Positions 20,033 to 27,629 of a DNA stretch of 27,672 bases are shown piece after piece. The stretch is from a virus, in the IMG/VR virus record IMGVR_UViG_3300025759_000541, positions 1 through 27,672 of that record; one strand, given 5' to 3'. The stretch's first letter is position 1. The number at the start of each line of letters is the position of its first letter. The position numbers and the translations under genes were made by a program. The notes under the pieces are model-generated. The model was not told the origin of the DNA. It saw only the letters and a program-made list of their open reading frames with translations, and did no database searches.

Positions 20033-20549
20033 TATTAGACCAATCCATCTTATCACTATTGGGTTCTCTACTCCTATTAACATTACTGATTGTTCTTTTC
20101 CATTAACCTCATCAGTATCAGGTTCATCAGTTACTTATAATGCTTCAGATCATTTATTAGGTATATCTGACTTTTCCGAACAAACAGATGTAAGTAAATC
20201 TAGTATTACTTTAACTTTATCTGGTGCAGATCAAACTTATATATCAACAGTATTAAATGAAAATGTTATTAATAATACTGTAACTATTTTTAGAGGTTTA
20301 TTAGATGATGATAATACAATATTTAATGACCCTTTTTTACTTTACAAAGGAAGTATAGAAAACTTTGAAATACAAGAACAAACAAAATCAAGCACACTAT
20401 CATTATCTATTGTATCTCATTGGGCAGATTTTAATAAGAAGAATGGTCGTAAAACAAATAACACTTCACAACAAAGATTCTTTAGTACAGATGTTGGAAT
20501 GGATTTTAGTTCTCAAACAGTACAAGATATTAAATGGGGTAGATCATAA
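19983..20549 (+). CDS. Tail hub/baseplate protein, DUF2163-like (188 aa)
   Basis: ATG 19983 is chosen over TTG 19974; GAGGAAT is just upstream. The protein has the phrases of the DUF2163/GTA gp13-like baseplate protein: a helical start (SLTTAIKNELATNDIRPIHL), a first beta domain GFSTPINITDCSFPLT, YNASDHLLGISDFSEQTDVS, SSITLTLSGADQTYIS, then LYKGSIENFEIQEQTKSST and the closing SQQRFFSTDVGMDFSSQ with VQDIKWGRS. It should form part of the tail-tip hub between the distal tail ring and the tip protein. Length is slightly short of the usual 200-290 aa. The stop overlaps the next gene by one base. Confidence 0.75.
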   Translation: MTRSLTTAIKNELATNDIRPIHLITIGFSTPINITDCSFPLTSSVSGSSVTYNASDHLLGISDFSEQTDVSKSSITLTLSGADQTYISTVLNENVINNTVTIFRGLLDDDNTIFNDPFLLYKGSIENFEIQEQTKSSTLSLSIVSHWADFNKKNGRKTNNTSQQRFFSTDVGMDFSSQTVQDIKWGRS

Positions 20550-20950
20550 TGCAAGACATTATCTCTCTTTATAGAAATTATAACAGATACAATGATTGTT
20601 CAGATAATGATTTGATTAACCATCTTATGCCAAGCATATCTTTAAATCAGTTTAAGAAACACTATGATAATAATAAATTAATAGGATTTACTAATTGGGG
20701 TTTATTATCTGATGAAGCACATAATCAATTTAAACAAACAGGATTAATAGATAGTAAGGATTGGAAATCAGGAAATAATCTTTGGCATATAGAAACAATA
20801 TGTAAATATAATCTTAAAAATATTATTAAGTGGACTAAGTCATTTTTAACTAAACAATTTGGAATAGGTAAAGAGATTAATTGGATAAGAATTAAAGATA
20901 ATAAAATTGTTAGAATTGTAACAAGAACAACTAAAGAGGCTTGGTTATAA
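20549..20950 (+). CDS. HlyC-like (toxin-activating lysine acyltransferase family) protein in the tail-tip cluster (133 aa)
   Basis: The segment KLIGFTNWGLLSDEAHNQ (residues 43-60), followed by DWKSGNNLWHIETICKY (71-87), lines up with E. coli HlyC (PVAYCSWANLSLENE and DWTSGDRKWFIDWIAPFG). HlyC transfers a fatty acyl chain from acyl carrier protein to a lysine of a toxin. HlyC uses His23 and Asp92; by the alignment, the His23 position is a Tyr or Asn here (near residues 14-15) and Asp92 is Glu82, so the enzyme may be altered or inactive. It sits where an NlpC/P60 peptidase gene is normal in related phages. The name is fold-level only; whether it acylates a tail component is unknown. Confidence 0.62.
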   Translation: MQDIISLYRNYNRYNDCSDNDLINHLMPSISLNQFKKHYDNNKLIGFTNWGLLSDEAHNQFKQTGLIDSKDWKSGNNLWHIETICKYNLKNIIKWTKSFLTKQFGIGKEINWIRIKDNKIVRIVTRTTKEAWL

Positions 20951-23823
20951 TGGGTGGATTTGTAGGTAAAGTTGTAGGTACTGTCGCTAAAGCATCAAAA
21001 TTCTTTGGAAACATGAATCCTTTAGTGTCTTTAGGTATAACTTTATTTATATCATGGGCATTAAGACCTAAAGTTCCTGACATTCCTGATTTTGGAACTA
21101 ATCAATTTGATGATTTTGAAAGAGGTATCTTACTTAACAAACAATCTAATGACTCAAACATTCCTGTTATTTATGGAGAAAGACTTACAGGTGGAACTAG
21201 AGTATTCATGGAAACTTCTGGAACAGATAACACCTATTTATATATGTCTATCGTTATGGCAGAGGGAGAAATAAACGATATAGAGGAAATATTAGTAGAT
21301 GATAAAGTAGTTACTTGGGCAAGTGCCTTATCTGATGGAACAGAAGTAGAAGTAAATAGTTCAGATTCTAATTTTTATAAAGACTCAACAAGTTTAATTA
21401 GAGTACAACCTTTTTATGGAACAGATGGTCAATCAGCATCTAGTTTATTATCAACATTGGATAATTGGGGAACTAACCATAAACTATCTGGTCTTTGTTA
21501 TCTAGCTATAAGGTTTAAATGGAATCAAGACGCATTTACAGGAGTTCCAAAAGTACAAGCTAAAATTCAAGGTAAAAAAGTTAAAACATATAATGCAAGT
21601 TTAGTTGAACAAACTGCAAGTTATTCTACAAACCCATCATGGTGCTTATTAGATTATTTAACAAACGCAAGATATGGAAAAGGATTAGCAATTAGTGAAA
21701 TAGATTTACAATCTTTTTATGATGCTTCTTTAATTTGTGAAACACAAGTTACACCATATTCTGGTGGTAGTGATATAAACATATTTGATATTAATACTGC
21801 AATAGATACATCAAGAAGTATTTTAGATAATGTTAGAGAGTTCTTAAAAGGTTGTAGAGGTTATTTACCATACAATGCTGGTAAGTATAATTTAATTATA
21901 GAAACAACAGGCACAGCATCTATTACATTAACAGAAGATAATATTATAGGTGGTTATTCATTATCTACTCCAACAAAAAATGACAGATATAATAGAGTTA
22001 TAGTTGGATTTGTAAATCCTGATAGAAATTATCAAGTTGATGAAGTTCAATTTCCACCAATAGATGATTCAGGATTACCAAGTGCAGATCAACATGAAAC
22101 AATGAAAACTGCTGATGGTGGTTTTTTATTAGAGGGTAGATTTGATTTCACAACAATAACTTCACAATACCAAGCTGAAGAAATGGCAGAGGTAATACTT
22201 AGAAGAAGTAGAGAAGCATTATCTTTAGGTATCAATGTTGATTTTAATGGTTATGATTTAGCTATTGGAGATATAGTTAATATTACACATTCAAGTATTG
22301 GTTTTTCTGCTAAACCTTTTAGAGTGATTGGAATTACTTTTAATCAAGATTTAACTGTAGGTTTATCATTGGTCGAATACCAAGCTAGTCATTATACTTG
22401 GGCAACAAAAGTACAAGCAACAACAGTACCATCAACTAATTTACCTAATCCATTTAATGTTCAACCACCAGCAAGTGTAACACTAGATGACCAATTAATT
22501 GAATACAATGATGGAACAGTTATTGTAGCTTTAGATGTTACTATTGGTGCAAGTCCAGATAGCTTTGTAGATTTTTACCAAGTAGAATATAAATTAAGTT
22601 CAGATTCAAATTATATTATTTACGCACAAGGTTCAGGATTAAATCACAGAGTCTTAAACGTAATTGACCAACAAACTTATGATGTAAGAGTTAAGGCAGT
22701 TTCAAGTTTAGGTACATCTTCAACTTATGTAACAGCACAAAGAACAATCATTGGTGCTATTGCACCACCAAGTGATGTAGAAGATTTTTCATGTAATATT
22801 GTTGGACAAGAGGCTCATTTAAGCTGGAATCAAATACCTGATTTAGATTTAGCATACTATCAATTAAGATTTAGTGAAGAAATAGATGGAAGTGCAGATT
22901 GGCAAAACTCCGTTAATTTAGTTTCTAAAGTATCAAGACCAGCAACTTCAATTTCTGTACCAGCTAGGGCTGGAACTTATCTTATTAAAGCTGTAGATAA
23001 ATTAGGAAACTTTAGTTCTAACGCAACTGCTATTATTTCTAATGTAACTGATGTTGTTAATCATAACGCAGTAGCAAGTCAATCAGAACACCCTGACTTT
23101 TTAGGAACTTTAACAAATACAGTTATAGCAGATGATTCAATTAGATTAGATTCTTCAGAATTGTTTGATAGTGGTAGTGGTAACTTTGATGATGAAACAA
23201 CTAGATTTTTTGATTCTGGTGTAAGTAATGCTGACTTCTTTGCAACAGGTAATTATGAATTTGCAGATGTTATTGATATTGGTGCAAAACATACAGCTAG
23301 AATTACAGCATCATTAACTCAAAGTTCAGATAACCCTGATGACTTATTTGACAATAGAACAGGATTATTTGATACAGCTTCATCTAACTTTGATGGAGAT
23401 ACACCAGCAAACTGTGATGCTCATTTAGAAATAGCAACTTCAGATGATAATATAACTTATACTGCGTTCCAAAATTTTGTAATAGGAAACTATACTGCGA
23501 GATATTTTAAATTTAGAGTATTCTTAACGTCAAGAGATTTAGCATCAACTCCTGTTGTTAGCCAAGTATCTGTAACAATAGATATGCCTGATAGAATATT
23601 TAGTGGAAATGATATAACTTCTGGTGCTGGAACATATACTATAACATTTACAAACCCATTCAAATCTGTTAATTATGCAGTTGGAATTACAGGCGAAGAT
23701 TTAAACACAGGAGATTTTTTCGTTGTAGAAAATAAAGCAATAGATTCATTTGATGTAACATTTAAAAATTCAGGTGGTACAGCAGTAAGTAGAACCTTTG
23801 ATTTTATTGCAAAAGGCTTTTAA
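20950..23823 (+). CDS. Tail tip host-specificity protein, gpJ-like (957 aa)
   Basis: ATG 20950 overlaps the previous stop (TAATG); an upstream TTG at 20941 is rejected. The N-terminus has a hydrophobic stretch (FFGNMNPLVSLGITLFISW), then the gpJ-type core: IPVIYGERLTGGTRVFMETS, CYLAIRFKWNQDAFTG, then NPSWCLLDYLTNARYGKGL. Residues about 505-600 and 605-697 are fibronectin-III-like domains (APPSDVEDFSCN then HLSWNQIPDLDLAYYQLRF). The last 65 residues (from 893) look like an H-type-lectin-like strand set (AGTYTITFTNPFKSVNYAVG). It forms the tip of the tail and contacts the receptor. The lectin-like end would be the binding surface; inferred. Confidence 0.9.
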   Translation: MGGFVGKVVGTVAKASKFFGNMNPLVSLGITLFISWALRPKVPDIPDFGTNQFDDFERGILLNKQSNDSNIPVIYGERLTGGTRVFMETSGTDNTYLYMSIVMAEGEINDIEEILVDDKVVTWASALSDGTEVEVNSSDSNFYKDSTSLIRVQPFYGTDGQSASSLLSTLDNWGTNHKLSGLCYLAIRFKWNQDAFTGVPKVQAKIQGKKVKTYNASLVEQTASYSTNPSWCLLDYLTNARYGKGLAISEIDLQSFYDASLICETQVTPYSGGSDINIFDINTAIDTSRSILDNVREFLKGCRGYLPYNAGKYNLIIETTGTASITLTEDNIIGGYSLSTPTKNDRYNRVIVGFVNPDRNYQVDEVQFPPIDDSGLPSADQHETMKTADGGFLLEGRFDFTTITSQYQAEEMAEVILRRSREALSLGINVDFNGYDLAIGDIVNITHSSIGFSAKPFRVIGITFNQDLTVGLSLVEYQASHYTWATKVQATTVPSTNLPNPFNVQPPASVTLDDQLIEYNDGTVIVALDVTIGASPDSFVDFYQVEYKLSSDSNYIIYAQGSGLNHRVLNVIDQQTYDVRVKAVSSLGTSSTYVTAQRTIIGAIAPPSDVEDFSCNIVGQEAHLSWNQIPDLDLAYYQLRFSEEIDGSADWQNSVNLVSKVSRPATSISVPARAGTYLIKAVDKLGNFSSNATAIISNVTDVVNHNAVASQSEHPDFLGTLTNTVIADDSIRLDSSELFDSGSGNFDDETTRFFDSGVSNADFFATGNYEFADVIDIGAKHTARITASLTQSSDNPDDLFDNRTGLFDTASSNFDGDTPANCDAHLEIATSDDNITYTAFQNFVIGNYTARYFKFRVFLTSRDLASTPVVSQVSVTIDMPDRIFSGNDITSGAGTYTITFTNPFKSVNYAVGITGEDLNTGDFFVVENKAIDSFDVTFKNSGGTAVSRTFDFIAKGF

Positions 23824-23841
23824 AAGGAGTATAAGAAAATT

Positions 23842-24822
23842 ATGGCACAAGGCGATTATTTAATTCAGAACCAATCATTCCCAAGTTTCAGATCAGATTT
23901 AAACTCTACTTTAGAGGCTATCAATACATCTAATTCAGGAACATCAAGACCAAGTTCAGCAGTTGCTGGAACTGTTTGGCTAGATACTACTTCAGCAACT
24001 ACACCTACTTTAAAATTCTATGATGGTGCTGATGATATTTCTTTGGCACAATTAGACTACACAGCTAACACAGTTAATTGGTTAGATTCAACAGTAGCAA
24101 CAGATTTAGTAAATGACACAACTCCACAATTAGGTGGTAGTTTAGATGTTAATGGTAATTCAATCGTTTCAGTTTCAAATGGAAATATTTCAATCACACC
24201 TGATGGAACAGGAAAAGTTATTTTAGATGGTTTATCACACCCAACAGCAGATGGAACTAATGGTCAATTTATGAAAACAGATGGTGCTGGAAATTTAAGT
24301 TTTGATACAGTAGATTTAACAAACTTATCAGCATCAAATTTAACAAGTGGTACTTTACCAGATGCTAGATTTCCTAGTGTACTTCCAGCAGTTAGTGGTG
24401 CTAACTTAACTAACTTGCCTAGTGGTGGTAAAGTTTTACAAGTTCTTCAATCTACTTTGACGAGTGATATTAGTACAAGTGCTGGTTCTTATGTAGATAC
24501 TGGTTTGTCTTTAGCTATTACTCCAGCTGCTACAGATAGCAAAGTATTAGTTTCTATGAACATGAACTTTGTAAGAAAAAATGGAGATACTAATGTGTCA
24601 TTTAGAATAATAAGAGCCTCTACAACAATCGTTTCAGATATTGGAAACATGGATACTGGAGATGGTCAGCAAATTACAGATGTTGTTAATTTTCAATTTT
24701 TAGATGCTCCAAGCACATCATCAGCAGTAACTTATAAAATACAATATAAAGCTGGTAATGCTTCTGTAAGTAGTGGTTCTGGTAGAATAAGCACTTTAAT
24801 TTTAACAGAAATAGGAGCATAA
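23842..24822 (+). CDS. Tail fibre protein (326 aa)
   Basis: Located right after the tip gene, with typical fibre parts: an N-terminal attachment domain (MAQGDYLIQNQSFPSFRSDL, NSTLEAINTSNSGTSRPSSA, GTVWLDTTSATTPTLKFYDG), a repetitive shaft with DDTTPQLGGSLDVNGNSI-like phrases (TPQLGGSLDVNGNSIVSVSN), GNISITPDGTGKVILDG, and a C-terminal beta domain (LQVLQSTLTSDISTSAGSY to SGRISTLILTEIGA). Similar GTxWxDTT and TPQLGGxLDxNG elements are frequent in marine phage fibres. AGGAG lies 12 bases before the ATG, longer than usual. Probably trimeric and involved in host attachment. Confidence 0.85.
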   Translation: MAQGDYLIQNQSFPSFRSDLNSTLEAINTSNSGTSRPSSAVAGTVWLDTTSATTPTLKFYDGADDISLAQLDYTANTVNWLDSTVATDLVNDTTPQLGGSLDVNGNSIVSVSNGNISITPDGTGKVILDGLSHPTADGTNGQFMKTDGAGNLSFDTVDLTNLSASNLTSGTLPDARFPSVLPAVSGANLTNLPSGGKVLQVLQSTLTSDISTSAGSYVDTGLSLAITPAATDSKVLVSMNMNFVRKNGDTNVSFRIIRASTTIVSDIGNMDTGDGQQITDVVNFQFLDAPSTSSAVTYKIQYKAGNASVSSGSGRISTLILTEIGA

Positions 24823-24823
24823 A

Positions 24824-25099
24824 ATGATTATTGATGCAATTTTAAAAATAAATCCAAATGCAAAAGTAATTGTAAAAGGTAGTGATGTTGATACTTGTAC
24901 TATCGAATGGTTAGAAGGTACTACTGAAATTTCTAAAGCAGATATACAAGCTAAAATAAATGAAACTCAATATCAAAAAGATAGAGTTTATCCATCAATT
25001 CAAGACCAGTTAGATATGCAATACTGGGATAATGTTAATGGTACTACTACTTGGGAAGATGCTATTGCTAAAGTTAAAGCAGATAATCCTAAACCATAA
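24824..25099 (+). CDS. XkdW-like tail-associated protein (91 aa)
   Basis: The first 45 residues form a small alpha/beta unit (MIIDAILKINPNAKVIVKGS, TIEWLEGTTEISKADI), and the second half has the pattern YQKDRVYPSIQDQLDMQYWD then NGTTTWEDAIAKVKADNPKP, which is that of the XkdW family of small phage proteins encoded beside tail fibres (YPSIxDQLDxxYWDxxNGTxxW). In related phages it may help fibre assembly. AGGAGC gives a good ribosome binding site, and the stop overlaps a tiny frame. Confidence 0.78.
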   Translation: MIIDAILKINPNAKVIVKGSDVDTCTIEWLEGTTEISKADIQAKINETQYQKDRVYPSIQDQLDMQYWDNVNGTTTWEDAIAKVKADNPKP

Positions 25100-25143
25100 T
25101 GAATGATAAAATTCTTAAATTTACTAAAACATTGGAAAAGTAA
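25099..25143 (+). CDS. Possible 14-residue leader peptide before the lysozyme gene
   Basis: ATG 25099 overlaps the preceding stop (TAATG) and reads MNDKILKFTKTLEK before TAA 25141-25143, three bases before the lysozyme ATG. It could be a coupling peptide that carries ribosomes to the lysozyme start, whose own ribosome binding site (GGAAAAG) lies in these codons. The product is too short to claim a function. Confidence 0.3.
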   Translation: MNDKILKFTKTLEK

Positions 25144-25146
25144 TTT

Positions 25147-25575
25147 ATGGAAGAAATCAAAGAACGAATTAAACAACATGAGGGGTTTAGGGATACTGTG
25201 TATTCCGATAGTTTGGGTTTCGCTACTATTGGCTATGGTCATCTTGTATTATCCTCTGACAATTTCGTTGAGGGTGTTGCTTATCCTAAAGAAATTCTTG
25301 AAAAAGTTTTTGATAATGATTTTAAAATAGCATTAGATTCAGCTAGAGAATTATTAAGAGGAATAGAACATAATCATATAGTTTTTGGTGTAATCGTTGA
25401 AATGTGTTTCCAATTAGGCAAACCACGAGTTATGAAATTCAAAAAGATGTGGGAAGCATTAAAAGAAAAAAACTATTTAAAAGCTAGTGAAGAAATGATA
25501 GACAGTAATTGGCACAAACAAACCACAAAAAGATGTGAGAGTTTGGCTAGTACAATGAGAAACGCAAACCAATAG
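25147..25575 (+). CDS. Endolysin: T4-type lysozyme, glycoside hydrolase family 24 (142 aa)
   Basis: Residues 11-32 carry the active-site signature of T4 lysozyme: Glu12 (HEGFR), Asp21 and Thr27 in LGFATIGYGH; spacing of 9 and 6 residues equals E11-D20-T26 of T4. Later parts (KEILEKVFDNDFKIALDSAR, FGVIVEMCFQLG, MKFKKMWEALKEKN, SNWHKQTTKRCESLASTM) follow the family. It cleaves the N-acetylmuramic acid-N-acetylglucosamine bond of peptidoglycan. There is no signal peptide, so it should need a holin; 26679-26909 encodes a membrane candidate. Length is slightly shorter than T4 (164 aa). Confidence 0.92.
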   Translation: MEEIKERIKQHEGFRDTVYSDSLGFATIGYGHLVLSSDNFVEGVAYPKEILEKVFDNDFKIALDSARELLRGIEHNHIVFGVIVEMCFQLGKPRVMKFKKMWEALKEKNYLKASEEMIDSNWHKQTTKRCESLASTMRNANQ

Positions 25576-25584
25576 GAGAATATT

Positions 25585-25677
25585 ATGCCAATGGGAAAAG
25601 GAACTTACGGAAGTAAAAAAGGTCGTCCACCTAAAAAGAAATCTAAAATGATGACTAAAAAGAAGAAAAAGAAGTAA
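25585..25677 (+). CDS. Tiny lysine-rich protein (30 aa)
   Basis: An AGGAG precedes ATG 25585. The 30 residues begin MPMGKGTYGSKKGRPPKKK and end with six consecutive lysines; the MPMGKGTYGSxxGRPPKK wording recurs in marine phages. The TAA overlaps the next ATG by one base. The codons of the lysine tail (AAGAAG...) are purine-rich and stand where the ribosome binding site of the next gene should be. Possible DNA-binding or small structural role; unknown. Confidence 0.6.
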   Translation: MPMGKGTYGSKKGRPPKKKSKMMTKKKKKK

Positions 25678-25871
25678 TGAAGAAGAAGCCTATATATGCC
25701 AAATCTAGACCAAAAAGTTTAGGAAAGCCTAAATCTTTTAATAAGAAGTCTAAAGCATATAAGTCAGCTAAAAGAACAGCAGATAAAAAGTTTGGTAAAA
25801 AGGTTTCTTTGTATAAGAACATATTTATTTCTAAAGCTATTAAGAAATATAAACCGAGAAAGAAAAAGTAA
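25677..25871 (+). CDS. Small basic protein (64 aa)
   Basis: A 64-residue protein with very high Lys content (KKKPIYAKSRPKSLGKPKSF, KSAKRTADKKFGKKVSLYKN, IFISKAIKKYKPRKKK) and almost no acidic residue. It is coupled by one-base overlaps on both sides. The KRTADKKFGKKxSLYKNxFISKA segment looks like a short conserved helix. Such basic mini-proteins may bind DNA or the negatively charged capsid interior; no proof. It lies between endolysin and a probable virion protein. Confidence 0.6.
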   Translation: MKKKPIYAKSRPKSLGKPKSFNKKSKAYKSAKRTADKKFGKKVSLYKNIFISKAIKKYKPRKKK

Positions 25872-25966
25872 TGAACGGATATACAACAACAAAAACTTTA
25901 AGTGAGTTTATTAATAAACGACCAATGAAGAAAAAGAAGAAGAAGAAAAAAGGTAAAAAGAAATGA
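25871..25966 (+). CDS. Tiny lysine-rich protein (31 aa)
   Basis: ATG 25871 overlaps the previous stop (TAATG); the 31 residues read MNGYTTTKTLSEFINKRPMK and then a run of eight lysines, Gly and three more lysines. TGA overlaps the next ATG (ATGA). Its tail codons (AAAAAAGG) supply the ribosome binding site of the next gene. Probable real but short; third in a row of basic mini-genes. Confidence 0.5.
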   Translation: MNGYTTTKTLSEFINKRPMKKKKKKKKGKKK

Positions 25967-26679
25967 GTTTATTCGATAACACATTTGCACCAATAGGATT
26001 ATCTATTCAAAGAGGTAATGTTGGTAATTTTAGTGGAGTACATAAATTTGGATTAAATACTGCTGTAGGAAGTGGTGCATTTGAAACAGTATGGGACGGG
26101 AATAACACATACACCTATCCATCTTCTTCTGGTACTGCTACTGCAACTTCATCAGATACAGATGACAATACAGGAACAGTTAAAATATTTGGTTTAGACT
26201 CTAATTATGATTTTGCAGAAGAAACTTTGACTATTGGTGGAAGTGCTGGAACAATTAATTTTATCAGAGTATTTAGAGCAGTAATGATAACTGCAAATAC
26301 AGGAACTGCAAATGTTGGAACAATTACAATAACAGTATCAACTACAACTGTTGCTCAAATTCGTGTTGGTTATGGTCAAACTTTGATGTGTGTTTATACA
26401 ATCCCTAGAAACTATAATGCTTATTTAATGCAAATAGATTTAGGTAGTTCTAAAGATTTAGAAAATGAAATTAGATTTATTTCAAAAGAAATAGATAATG
26501 GTAATGTTTGGAACACAAGAGCATTTATAACTACAAGAGGTGGATTTATAGAAAAGAATTATGCTGTTCCTGTTAAATTTACAGAAAAGACAGATTTAGA
26601 ATTAGTTGCTAAAGCTAGTGCAACATCATCAGTTAGTGCTGGGTTTGAATTAATACTAGAGAAAGTAGTTCAAAGCTAA
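25963..26679 (+). CDS. Probable virion structural protein (238 aa)
   Basis: The protein has a distinctive, repeatedly seen marine-phage pattern: GNVGNFSGVHKFGLNTAVGS, then AFETVWDGNNTYTYPSSSG, FGLDSNYDFAEETLTIGG, NFIRVFRAVMITAN, and GQTLMCVYTIPRNYNAYLMQ, followed by RFISKEIDNGNVWNTRAF and a beta end (LELVAKASATSSVSAGFELI). It is beta-rich, Gly/Thr/Asn-rich, without signal peptide. In related genomes this family lies with lysis and fibre genes and is suspected to be a virion or particle-associated protein. Function not proven. Confidence 0.7.
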   Translation: MSLFDNTFAPIGLSIQRGNVGNFSGVHKFGLNTAVGSGAFETVWDGNNTYTYPSSSGTATATSSDTDDNTGTVKIFGLDSNYDFAEETLTIGGSAGTINFIRVFRAVMITANTGTANVGTITITVSTTTVAQIRVGYGQTLMCVYTIPRNYNAYLMQIDLGSSKDLENEIRFISKEIDNGNVWNTRAFITTRGGFIEKNYAVPVKFTEKTDLELVAKASATSSVSAGFELILEKVVQS

Positions 26680-26909
26680 TGACTAAAAGACCAAAAAATA
26701 CTTCTGAACATTTAATAAGTATCTATGGTCATATAGAAGGTCTAAAAAAATCAATTACAAATTTGAAGTCAAATCATATTTACCACTTGCATCAAGATGT
26801 AGAAAAGATCAACGATAAATTTGATAAACTTTTATTTTGGATAGTTGGTGGAGTTGGTGCTGTAGCTTTAGTGTTTATAACGCAAGTGCTTTACTTTCTA
26901 TCTAAATAA
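26679..26909 (+). CDS. Holin/XhlA-like membrane protein (76 aa)
   Basis: The N-terminal 45 residues are a charged helix with a heptad (SEHLISIYGHIEGLKKSIT, HLHQDVEKINDKFDKLL), followed by one transmembrane segment (LFWIVGGVGAVALVFITQVL, residues 51-70) and the short end YFLSK. This order, cytoplasmic coiled coil then a C-terminal membrane helix, is that of XhlA-type lysis proteins and other small phage membrane proteins. With a lysozyme without signal peptide in the window, a lysis role is reasonable. A single membrane span alone does not prove a holin. It overlaps the previous stop (TAATG). Confidence 0.6.
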   Translation: MTKRPKNTSEHLISIYGHIEGLKKSITNLKSNHIYHLHQDVEKINDKFDKLLFWIVGGVGAVALVFITQVLYFLSK

Positions 26910-26927
26910 TATACAACAAATACTTGT

Positions 26928-27629
26928 ATGAAGAATAAACGAATCCTTGTTATATCCGATATGCACATTCCTTATCATCATAAGGACTCAATCAAATTTT
27001 TAAAAGAAATCAAAAAAGAATTTAAGCCAGATAGAATTGTTAATATCGGTGACTCAATCGATTTTCACAATATATCTATGCACGACTCTAACCCAGACTT
27101 ACCTAGTGCTGGAGATGAACTTAATTTAACAAGAAAATATATTAAAGAATTAGAGGGTATATTTCCAGATGTTACAGAAGTAGATAGTAACCATTCTAGT
27201 TTAGTATTTAGACGAGCATTAAAGTTTGGAATGAGCAAACAATTTATTAAATCTTATGGAGATTTCTTAGGTACTAAAAAATGGAAGTGGGTAGATAATT
27301 TAACCTTAACTATGTCTAATGGTCAAAGGTGTTTTTTTACTCATGGTATGAGTGCTGATATATTAAAAACAAGCCAAGCTATGGGAATGAGTGCTGTTCA
27401 AGGACACTACCATACTAAGTTTGTAATCTCTTGGTGGGCTAACCCAGATAATCTATTCTTTGGAATGAACGTAGGTTGTTTAACAGATCAAAAATCAATG
27501 GCATTTGAATATGCTAAAAATTTTAGAACTAGATTTATACTTGGTTGTGGAATTATCTTAGATGGTATTCCTAGACTACTTCCAATGGTTTTAGACCGAA
27601 AAGGGGATTGGATAGGTAAAATTGTCTAG
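26928..27629 (+). CDS. Calcineurin-like metallophosphoesterase (233 aa)
   Basis: The metal-binding motifs are in order: SDMHIP with Asp11 and His13, GDSID with Asp42, SNHSS with Asn88-His89, His139 in FFTHGM, and GHYHT with His160 and His162. In the common family the third motif is GNH; here it is SNH. The enzyme is expected to bind two metal ions and hydrolyse phosphoesters; substrate unknown, with phage members thought to act on nucleotides, DNA ends or host second messengers. Length is normal for a single domain. It starts 18 bases after the previous gene, without a strong ribosome binding site. Confidence 0.86.
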   Translation: MKNKRILVISDMHIPYHHKDSIKFLKEIKKEFKPDRIVNIGDSIDFHNISMHDSNPDLPSAGDELNLTRKYIKELEGIFPDVTEVDSNHSSLVFRRALKFGMSKQFIKSYGDFLGTKKWKWVDNLTLTMSNGQRCFFTHGMSADILKTSQAMGMSAVQGHYHTKFVISWWANPDNLFFGMNVGCLTDQKSMAFEYAKNFRTRFILGCGIILDGIPRLLPMVLDRKGDWIGKIV

